In this document: positions 49,266-61,200 of the stretch, in pieces
Numbering within the stretch: position 1 is the first letter of the stretch
Layout: every line of letters begins with the position of its first letter
NCBI GenBank assembly: GCA_021292105.1
Contig: CM037869.1
Location: forward strand, 12,420,471 to 12,484,470
Direction: 5' to 3'
Source: Anadara kagoshimensis
Taxonomy: Eukaryota; Mollusca; Bivalvia; Arcoida; Arcidae
Length of the DNA: 64,000 nt
Made by a program: the position numbers and the translations under genes
The notes under the pieces: model-generated
Databases searched by the model: none
What the model was told of the DNA's origin: nothing
What the model saw: only the letters and a program-made list of their open reading frames with translations

Positions 49266-52200
49266 TCCAGCACGTGAAATTATTAAAATGACCCATAGTT
49301 CATGTTCCTTTCAATCCCACTTTTGATTTCACACAACACGGGTTTAACTAGCTAAACAGGAGCTAAATTTGAAAGGTTTTCAAAGCTTTCAGATTCATTT
49401 TCAGATAGTAATTTGAAAATGGACAGGTATGTCTGTTTTTGATTATGTCCCTGCATTACAGTAAATAAAGTTCCCTATTTGCATTACCAAATAATAAATC
49501 TTCATTGCCAGTTACTGGATTTTTGTACACCTATGCTTGACAAAGTATAATGAGTTATCATCTTCATAAGGCACATTAACACAGTGTTTATGCTTCAAAA
49601 GATCGACTGACTAATGATTACAGGTGTTACGATATACCTTTAAAATCGGTTACTGTCTGGTTGATTACCACGATACATATCATAATTAGTTACTGCCAAA
49701 ATCAAGGTTTTTGGAACTGCTGAATGTTGCGGTGGCATTAGTATTCAATCATTAGAGGTGTAACAATATTCCCATAAAAACACTAACTGTTTGATTGATT
49801 ACCGCAATACATACAGGTTCAAATATTAAAATTATGCCAAAATCAAGGTTTCTGGAACTGTAGAATGTTGCAGTGGCATAAACATTCTAATGATATGTTG
49901 CAAGTGAACTTATCAATTTTCATATTTGTATGAAGTGTTTCCAGGAAATTATTGTTTACCATAGTTATGAATTTATTCAGTTCAAGAAACTCAAAAAAAA
50001 AACAAACCTAAGGCTTTTACCTACTCACAGGTTTTATATATAAAAGTACAATTTTTCAACACGATTCCAAAAAAGCTATATCAGTAATATATGAAGTCAA
50101 TGCATTGCAGTATAGCTGAGCAATTCTGCAATATATCACAATACAATTTTTGGTGTATTGTTTTACCCCTTCTAGTACTTCAGGGAATGATGAGCTCAAC
50201 CCCTTGTTGAACTCTTATAAAGGAGTTGAATTAGACATTTCTTCAGCTAAATAAGCTTCTACATCAATGGGTACCAAGAGATATACTCAGCATTAGCATA
50301 TGATGAACTGCCATCACCTAACTTGTCAGTTCCAAAGTTTTTACTTTGCTTCTGGTTTGTGATTCAGACATGGATTAGTATGTTTGTTTTTACTTTGCTT
50401 CTGGATTGTGATTCGGACATGGATTAGTATGTTTGTTTTTACTTGCTTCTGGATTGTGATTCGGACATGGATTAGTATGTTTGTTTTTACTTGCTTCTGG
50501 ATTGTAATTCGGACATGGATTAGTATGGTTGTTTTTACTTTGCTTCTGGATTGTAATTTGGACATGGATTAGTATGTTTGTTTTTACTTTGCTTCTGGAT
50601 TGTGATTTGGACATGGATTAGTATGTTTGTTTTTACTTGCTTCTGGATTGTGATTTGGACATGGATTAGTATGTTTGTTTTTACTTTGCTTCTGGATTGT
50701 AATTTGGACATGGATTAGTATGTTTGTTTTTACTTTGCTTCTGGATTGTGATTTGGACATGGATTAGTATGTTTGTTTTTACTTGCTTCTGGATTGTGAT
50801 TTGGACATGGATTAGTATGTTTGTTTTTACTTTGCTTCTGGACTGTGATTTGGACATGGATTAGTATGTTTGTTTTCACTTTGCTTCTGGATTGTGATTT
50901 GGACATGGAATAGTATGTTTGTTTTTACTCTGCTTCTGGATTGTAATTCCGACATTGATTAGTATGTTTGTTTTTACTTTGCTTCTGGATTGTGATTTGG
51001 ACATGGATTAGTATGTTTGTTTTTACTTTGCTTCTGGATTGTGATTTGGACATGGATTAGTATGTTTGTTTTTACTTTGCTTCTGGATTGTGATTTGGAC
51101 ATGGATTAGTATGTTTGTTTTTACTCTGCTTCTGGATTGTAATTCGAACATGGATTAGTATGTTGGTTTTTTATTCTAACCTTTTGTGGTTTCGAGTCTT
51201 TCTGGTTCTTACTATAATCTTCATCAGGAGGTAACACTTCATTTTTTGATTTCTATAAAAAGAAAACCTTGGGTTATTATATATAATTGGTTAAACTTTC
51301 CTTTCCCAAACTATCTAGTTCAATGACTGCCTACAATTTCAAACACCTTATCTTATCTTGCTCAGTCTGTTTCAATCGCTTCTAGTTGTAAATATCCTCT
51401 GTAGCAGCCACAGGCAAATTCTAAAGAGGTGTCTTTAGTGTGCATTAAAAAAACAGGACCTCAATTTGAGACTCACCCAAAAGACTTTTCTAGTACTTTC
51501 TTTTTACAGCTCTAGCATGGACAAGGAATCATTTCAGAAAAATATCCAAGTGCTGAATGAGGTTTCAAACACACAAACCTCGACTTAAAAAGCCAGTGAC
51601 AGTACCACTCAACCATGTCCGCCCATATTTGGGCAGATTCAATTATACTCTAAAACTAACATTAATGACCACCTGTATTTAAATCCTCTTGTTTTCTGGC
51701 CACTTTGCTTCATATTTCAAAAAAGAAATAAAACCTCTTTAAAAAGACTATCTGTACATATTGTCCCTATTTTAGGTTTTAGGTACGATTGGGACTCCTC
51801 TATAACATTTTGCATGAAAGGTGGTAGTTATTTTAGTAACAAAACATTTTGCACTCAGGGTGGGGATATTTTCACCATTCAAAGAGCTCTAGTAATCAAA
51901 GCTGTTAATCTCCAAAATTAGATGATGAATTTGAAGAAACTAACTCCAGTTATACCAATGTACAGATATACACCCATTCTCAGTAATAAGGCCCAAATAG
52001 TGTTATATTACAGTATAATGAATTGGCTTTGGAAAAGACCAAAGAATAAATGTTCCAACAGAAACTACACATTACATCTACAATTATCAATCACAGTTTT
52101 CTAGTTAATCCATGTATTTGATTATTTTCCAATCTCATAAACCTTCAAAATGATACAAACGTTACTGTTACCGGGTAAGGTTTTTATGTTTTAAATCGCC

Positions 52201-55200
52201 AGATCTTCAATATTTGGAAAGTAACAAAAATTTAAAGAATTGCTTTTGTTAATGCTGCATTGTTGTCATATCTAAAACTGGTTTCTGATGACAATGCAAG
52301 CTATTGGTAAAATCTGGTGCCAAATAAAGATGTGTTACCAGCTGTCGGATACAAACGTTACCACATATAAAACTGTCTCCATGGTTATCATATATTAATG
52401 TCATACTTACCACTGACGTGGGCAAATTGAAGCTTATCTTACGCATACTTAACGGAACAATAAAATTTTCAACTTAACAGTCGCTATTGGGCCTGAACAA
52501 GCATGACACAAAATTGAATGGAAGGTTTTATTTTCATCAATACTTACGTTACGTCATTCATATGGTTAAATATTTTATCCAAGTCAAAATTAATATATTG
52601 TCAAACGAAGTACTTTGATATAATATTTAAAATATATCATCTTTATTCCGCACAAGTTCCTATTATTTAAACCACATATTGTAACAGTTGAAAAAAATAC
52701 ATACGTTACCGATACATACGTGATAACATCATTTGAAAATACACCTAAATCACGTCAAGTGACCACTATAATTTGTATAGTTCTAGATTTAAATTATAGA
52801 AGTGTGCATGTGAAGTTTTAACCACATCGATTGTTGTTAAAATAAAAATTCTCAAGCAAAAGTGAAACAGTCGAAGGTGACCTCTTTGGATGGCAAGAAT
52901 CCATTCAAAAATTTCAATTTGAAATAATACATCTGACTATATAGATAATAAACCTTGTCATTTCCATCAAACCCATGATGGTATGTCTACCCTTGATCCA
53001 TAGTCTGGAATTCATTTTCCAAAAAATGATATATACGTTACTATAGGTAACGTATGTAATTAACACAAGTAACGTATGTATCAGTACTTTCATTTCAATT
53101 ACAATGAAATAGTTAAGCAAACTGTCATTAGATACAACAATAAACAAACACTTAAAGTTTCTAGTTTAGTTACGTGTAGAGAAATTAAACAATTTTCAAC
53201 TTCAAATTGGATTTTGAAACGATAGATGTCACTGGTCTAATTTATTTGGATAATTTTCTCATAGATTTGAATACAACATTGTTCATTTTAATATTTGTTA
53301 TACATACAAATCAAATACCTGCAATTTCATAAATTCTGATTATGAAAGTGTAAATGCAGCGTAAAACAAAACTTCAATGGTCAAATGGGTGGTCAATATA
53401 CATCCATATATCTGCAGACCCCCAGGTAACGTAAGTATTGGTATCTACGTTACTGGTCTGAATTACAAACACAGTTGCTGTCTAATGTTTCATGATGGAT
53501 AAATCATGTCTTGAAATTCAGTCAAATTACAGAGATAAAGAAAATGGGATATGATCGGAGTTCTAAATTGAAGAGAAACTAAGAATTAAACTGAAAAAAC
53601 AAACCTACTATTCCATGTGTCCGAATCACAAATCCAGAAGCAAAGTGAAAACTTTGAAACTGACAAGTTAAGTTAAACACATGAACTTCCAGAACAGATA
53701 GCCGCCAAGGATGTTTCAGATAGTGGTTATGTCTCTTTGGAACCAGTCCCTGTTACGTCATTAACAACAGTGGTCATACTCTTCTTAGTTTTAGGTTACC
53801 TTCTATTTAAACTAGGGGTAAAAACTACAAGTTCTGACAAGAAGCTAAGAGGGAAGCTTAATGTAATGTATCTAAAGACGTTAAAATTTTAAAAGATAAA
53901 TCATGAGAAAGAAATTTCAGATAGAAAACTTTCATATTAGAAAGGATAAAAGAGTTACATTTTCAAATGAGAAGTTAACATTATGAAAGCAAACAGAAAG
54001 TGATGTATCCATTATTGACTTGACACCCAACAAGCGAAGCTCAGCAAGAAAAAGTTCTTCTTGGTAACACCTTATTGACAAATATTAAATACATGTATAG
54101 TGATAGAATCAACAACAAAATATGAGTGATTTTGAAAGACACCATATACATGTTATGTTTAGCAATATAATTTTCCAACAATAATCGGTAATGGGCCTAA
54201 ACTGTGCATCATTGCTGGCTGATTTATTTCATATTGCAGCAGAATTTATGTAAAACCGTTTTTAACTTGAAGGATGACTGTAACAAAACCATTTAACTCC
54301 ACATATATACAGATACATGATGTCTGGTATAGGATTTTATAATTCTAAATTCGAAGGCTTTTGTGAATGTCATCTATCTTAAGGATATTGAAATAAAAGA
54401 TACAACTGATCCTTCATGTTCTGCTTCATATTGGGACTTGTACCTCAACTATGGCACCCACGTGGACTTTATAAAACGAAGCAAACTGCTTGATTACTAA
54501 TACCAAAATACAATGGACATTGTTGATTTGTTCTCACTTTCCTGGTGAAAGTTCGTGTGTTTAACTTTATTTGCAAATTTTCAACGTTTGTTCTCTGCTT
54601 TGGGATTATGAAATTGGCATGGATCGGTATGAGAGACATTTTAAGTCACATGATTGATTAAAAGATAATTAGAAGAAAAAGAGATCGACTTTAAATAAAT
54701 TGACTGGTATAGACAGTAAATGTTTGTAAAAGGCACATAGCATGTAAGATTTTTCAGTCTATCCTGAATTTAGAAACAGTATAACCAATCGGGTGGAGAA
54801 AAAAGTTGTTAGAAATAAAGGATAAGTCCAGATTTCAGGTTTAAAAACTAAATATGAAAAGTACTACTGGAGAGAAAAATACAGACAGTGGTTCCTTTAA
54901 AGATATGGCATTTTAATCAGCAATTAAGACTTTCTCATTCCATTAGCCTTGTTTTTTAGAATGTAACTCGGGTATATTTTATTGAATTTCTTTAAAGGAG
55001 GACATGTCACTGAGTGAAGAAGTTTTAACCCCCAGTATGTAATTGTTACATACGTGACTAAACAGTTACATACGTTACTTACTTAATTAATTATTTTTGT
55101 CACTAGAAAAGTGAACATTTACATCGTGATAATTGATAATTTTAAAGGCTTTATACCTCTTGTTGTCATAATAAAGAAATTGAAGACTTCATTGTAAACG

Positions 55201-58200
55201 ATACCATGTACACAATATTATTATCGGTTAAACTGTTACATACGTTACCGATAAACAGTTTTTGTCATTTCGCTAGAAAAGTGACCATATCTACCAATAT
55301 CATGTGTTCTATTGATAAGTTTTACAATTTTATTATGGAAAACAAGAGTTAATAATTTGTAATATAATATAATTTAGCTGTCTTTATATTGACTCAAAGT
55401 CATCTAGAAGTGCTACATACGTTACCGAATACACTGTTTACTTAAGTGAAAATTATCTTGAAGATAATAAGTTTTGTACAGTTCTTTTGGTTATCAATTT
55501 CATCAAGACATATTTGCATTTTGATTTGAGTGTTGATTAATGACTACCTGTTTGAAATTTTGTTTCTGTTACCAACTTGAGAATACAGAAATAAATTTAT
55601 TGTATTTTTTGCGTAAAAATACTTTAATTTCTGTAGACTACAAACATCGTCATTATCATTTCGATATGCCGAAGTGGTCTCAAGGCACATTTTTAAATAA
55701 ATAACAATGTAACCTAATGTTCAAGCATAATAAACATATAAATACTACTACCTGGTTAGAATATGATGAACTTTAACTACGGTCACGTAAATATCAACTC
55801 ATTTAAATACAAATGGTATGTATGTAACAATAAAGTGAAATTACAACCAAAATAATCAATTGGTGTTAATAATTTTGTTGTTTCTGAATCTTCTGATATG
55901 TCCAGTCTCTGAAAATACCAGAAGTTCATTGCTTGTAAGACTTTTATTTTCATCATCTTGAAATAGTGAATTGGGCCTTATTACTGAGAATGGGTGTATA
56001 GCTCAGTAAATTAGTATAATCCACTTATAGTTTCCATGTGACATCACACTGTCCACTTTACAGGTAGTGTCCATTTTGGTAGGCATTAGAAATTGAGTCT
56101 CATTAATTCTTTCTACAATAGGGTGTATAAGATTTATTTTCACATCATTGTTATGGGGACTAAAATCTTATAAAATATACCAAATCATAGTAAAAACTTT
56201 GACGATTTCATAAATCTAAAAACTTTATTGATATCCCAATTACTTTTTAAAAAAAATAATTTAAAAATTAACAAATTTAGTTAAAATAGATAGATAAATG
56301 ATATAGATTGCCAAACAAAATGGCAACCACTCTACTGAAATATTCCTCTGCTAGAGGTCCATGGGAACTATCTATAGTACATTTATACTGGTAGTACATG
56401 AACAAATAATCAGATGGTTAATTAAATATTACGACCACTTCTATATAAGAACCACCTGCCCATTATGACAAATGTCTCTTTGCTTCATAACTAAAAACCA
56501 GCTGTATAAAACACCTGTTGATAAAGTTAATTTCTTTTGTCCCTGGGTGGTTGTTATATATTACCTGCTTTACTTTAATTATCTTCCACCGAGATCTCAT
56601 TTCCATTGATGATGTAAGATTAAGACGAGTGGAATGAGGGTGTTTTAAGACCAGTCAACATGGTCAAGATTCTTTCACTCATACTGAGGTGTTGGTTCAT
56701 GGATGCTGGAGAACACTAGTGCCCGCAGAAACGATCAACCCTCTGCAAGCGAACAGACAAATTTTTTCACACTGCGATCTGTCCCAAGGTGGTGAGAAGA
56801 GGCCCCGAGAAACAATCAACCTTCTGCAAGTGAACAGACAAATTTTTTCACACTGCGATCTGTCCCAAGGTGGTGAGAGGCCCCGAGAAATGATCAACCT
56901 TCTGTAAGCGAACAGACAAACTTTCTCTCACTACGATCTGTCCCAAGTGGGTGAGAGGCCCCGAGAAACAATCAACCCTCTGCAAGCGAACAGACAAATT
57001 TTTTCACACTGCGATCTGTCCCAAGGTGCACTCGTCATCAATAAGGCCTGGGTCTTAAAAATACATGAACGACAAATCTTGGTTTCTCAACTAGATTACC
57101 TTAGATGGAGGCTCCTCTTTCTTTTCTTCAACAACTGGTAAACTACAAAAGATGTCAAAATTAAATAAGAAATCTTCCTGGGGCCAAGCACTAACAATTT
57201 GTTGTTTACTGTTGCTGACATATATATATAAATAGAAGGTAGGTAGATAGGCATACATTGTATATTAATTTTATTTTTTCTTGATTTTAAACATGCATCT
57301 TACACTTCTGGCAAAATTCTTGGTGTTTTGTATACAATTGTCTATTTGAATATTATCTGCTTAGTTTCTTATAAGCACATCACAGATACAGTTGAGTTGA
57401 TTTGAGTAATGGTGTTTAACGTCCCAGTCAAGAATGTTTCACTTATATTGAGATATTGCCAGCTATAGACGAAGGTGCAGCATTATACAACAGGGTTCTT
57501 TATCACTTCACTCCTACCGTGACACAGGACCTCATTTATTTCAAGTTCCCATCCAAAATAACTGACTTTTAATTCTAAATACCGAGTACTTGATGAGGGA
57601 ATAGTCAATACCAATTTCATGTCTTTGGTCAGAAAACAAATTTCCTTTCTCACACTTTGAAAATTTTTTAGTCACAGCATATTTGTCAAATAGCAACAGC
57701 AAACTTTTTTATATAAAGCCCCACTATTTGAAAAAAAAAAAAAAAATGACATCACTTCCTTGGTATTCAAGACATAGTTCAACTAAAGACATTGAATATT
57801 GAAATCCAAATCAGTTACTATTAAAATTTTGTTTTCAAACCATGGGGCCCAATACACAGGGTTTTTTTTAAACATGGGCCTAATTAACATTTATAACACA
57901 TAAGTTGTGACTAAAATTGGTGCCATAGCAACCAACATTTTGATTTAGCAACCTTTTTCCCATAAGTCACCAGTTTAGATACCAAAATGTTTATCATTAA
58001 AATCCATCTTTGACCATTTCTAGTTAAGGCTTTTAACACATTACCCTTTTTCATGCATTTTAATGATCAAATAAGCAAATCATTTGTCACACACTTTTCA
58101 AAGTAGATTATGAATGCTGTTAGACAAAGCTTTAAGGAAATTTTTTTTATAGTAACATTTTTGTCAACTTAAATTTTTGATTTGGCAACTCAAAAATTTG

Positions 58201-61200
58201 ATAAGAATCTACATTGGCTCTTAGAAGTTACTTTGAGACCTGTAACATGGTGAAAAAGGACCACGTTTTACAAATATGCCAAAATTTGTACATAACCTAA
58301 AAAGCAGGGATGTTTTTTTTTTCAGTGTAAATGTTGATAGAGAATCTAACCTTCTTTTCACGTGCCAGTAAAATGAAGTTTGATGACAGTCACTTAAGAG
58401 GTCTTCAGATATAAGTGAAGTTGCAGAAATTTTTACCTACGAGAATATTTATTGAAATAAGCAACACAGTATACTTACCCCAAACCATATATAACTTAAT
58501 CAAAATATAAACTTACCCTAAATATTCCCTTAATGAATCACTTAAGTCACCTGGTAAATATTCTGAAATCATTCCAAAGGCATACCTCAAACAATCTGAA
58601 AATACACACACTGACGTATTGAATGAAATTACTTAATAAATAACATTCTGTTCAAAGTTGCGACTTTATGGGGACCAAATTTTACTCATTAGTCGCCAAA
58701 TTGGCTGGGTGATAAAAACAAGAAAAACCATCCCCCCCTTCAAAATATGACAAATTTTCTCATACTAAGACCTGCCAGAGATGGAATCAGACTGGAGAGA
58801 TGAGGTTTTTTATCTTAAGTATGTGGTTTTTACTTTATTACCGAGGATCCTTACTGAATTATATAAAACAAAAATACCTTTATCATCTGTAGATGTTCTT
58901 TTACTTCTGACAAACATAGCACAATGAGATCCAGAAAAACTATAATTCCCATCTGATAATGCGTCTGATAACTTCTCTGTCTAAAATATATAATATATAA
59001 CATTATGCCAGTATAGTATGGTGATGAGGTCAATATGTGTTTAATTAACTGATTCTCCACGCAAGTACAGATTACTACTTAAGAAATAATCAACATTTAC
59101 CCATGGTATATTGTCGAATAATACACGAGCCAGAGCTCACATGCGGAAGTATGTGGCTTGTCACCGAGTGATATATTTGTTGCATGTTAATGACATAATA
59201 AATGATTTTATGAATGAAAATTACATCACAGCTATTGTCCGCAGAACATAGCATGACGTCATAAGACAAACAAGGGAGTCCGTCATCAAAACAGAACAGC
59301 AATGGGTATATCATTTGTTACACCACGGCTGGCTCTCTTCATGTTTCATATGAAGGAAAACGCAGGTCGTGTTAGAATTCTGTACATAATTTGATCCACT
59401 TTTCTGAGATTTTCTTTTCAACTTATAATGTAAATTTTAACTGAAAATCCGTATGCACATAAGTGATTCTAATAAAGTATATGTTGTAAATGTTTGCACT
59501 ATGATGATTTTACATGGCGAAAATGAAAAAGTTTACACTGGAAGTGATGTCCTTGGTGACATTTTACGTCGTATGTGCAACAGGAACCGTCATTTGCCTG
59601 GTTTTCCAACCAGGTAAATCTCCCTAGCACCAACAGTTTTACTCTATGCAGAAATATTCTATGCTAATCACAGATGCATAATTTATACAGAATTCTTATA
59701 CAACTAGGTACAAGTGAAAAATATCAATCTTTATTCAAGTTTATTTGATTTTCTATGAAAATGAAGTTATTCACTGTCACAAACAGACTGACTTGAATAG
59801 TAGACACTATATAAATATAAAGTTTACCTTAAGTTTTAGCCAGGACAACGTTTTATCTTTGTTGTATTTGTAAGCCTGTAAGTCATCTTCTCCTGTAAAA
59901 ATAACAAGAGGCCCATGGGCCTTAACGCTCACCTGAGGAAGAGTACATATCTTATGCAGAGGTTCAATGGTCAATGACATTAATAAAAGAGAATATCAAA
60001 ATTTTCAGCAGTAAGGGCCAATATTATGCAAGTATTTTTGCAAATTAATTATAATAATTATTATATAAGTATGCTATATATAACATATTTAAAGTCTAGC
60101 TACAATATATTATTTATAAACAGCTAAAACATCTGTATATTAAAATGTGCATTAGGCCAATACCTACAATATTCCAATATACATGCCTATACAAATAGTT
60201 TTTATAGCTTTTGAGATAATTAACCATTTAAGTATTCATTTGCATCTATTACCTTGACCTTTGAACCTATGACCTTCATTTATATTTCAAAATGATTGTT
60301 GCGCAAATGCCTACAATATTCCAATATACATGCCTATACAAAAAGTTTTTAGTTTTTGAGATAATTAACCATTTAAGTATTCATTTGCATCTATGACCTT
60401 GACCTTTGAACCTATGACCTTCATTCATATATCAAAATGATCGATAGGCCAATACCTACAATATTCTAATATACATGCCTATACAAAAAGTTTATAGTTT
60501 CTGAGATAATTAACCATTTAAGTATTAGTTTGCATGTATGACCTTGACATTTGAACCTTTGAACTTTATTCATATATCAAAATGATCGTTGTGCAAATGC
60601 CTACAATATTCTAATATACATGCCTATAGAAAAAGTTTATAGTTTTTGAGATAATTAACCATTTAAATATTCGTTGCAGCTATGACCTTGACCTTTGAAC
60701 CTATGACCTACATTCATATATCGAAATGATCATTAGGCCAATACCTACAATATTCCAATATACATGCCTATACAAAAAGTTTATAGTTTTTGAGATAATT
60801 AACCATTTAAGTATTCGTTCGCATCTTTGACCTTGACCTTTGAACCTATGACCTTCATTCATATATCAAAATTATCATTAGTCCAATACCTACAATATTC
60901 CAATATACATGCTTATACAAAAAGTTTATAGTTTTTGAGATAATTAACCATTTCAGTACTTGTTTAAATCTGTGACCTTGACCTTTGAACCCATGACCTT
61001 TATTCATATATCAAAATGACCATTGTGCCATTACCTACAATATTCTGATATACATGCCTATACAAACAATTCATAGTTTTGCAGATAATTAACTAGTTTG
61101 GTATTCTTGGACATCTGTGACCTTGACCTTTGAACTCATGACCCTGATCTATGTAACAAAATGATCGTCATGTCAATACCTACAAATAACTGAAAATCCT

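Larger units (their letters stand above)
51967..56000. mobile_element. 4.03-kb DNA element: perfect 26-bp TIRs, TATA target duplication
   Basis: Positions 51971-51996 (starting CACCCATTCTCA) are the exact reverse complement of 55971-55996. TATA directly flanks both ends (51967-51970, 55997-56000). The interior carries many copies of TACATACGTTACC and its complement near both ends, two retroelement fragments and a broken coding fragment. No transposase was recognised, so it looks non-autonomous. It fills most of an RNASEH2B intron. Superfamily not assigned. Confidence 0.75.

Noticed and set aside
50341..50614. Open frames across the 51-bp array
   Set aside because: Repeat translation of the retroelement non-coding tail; unit is about 50-51 bases and frames close as length varies.
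57126..57137. CCAG as acceptor for the RNASEH2B micro-exon
   Set aside because: Joining there after the upstream exon creates an immediate stop; the TTTTGTAG acceptor at 57143 keeps the frame and fits the family.
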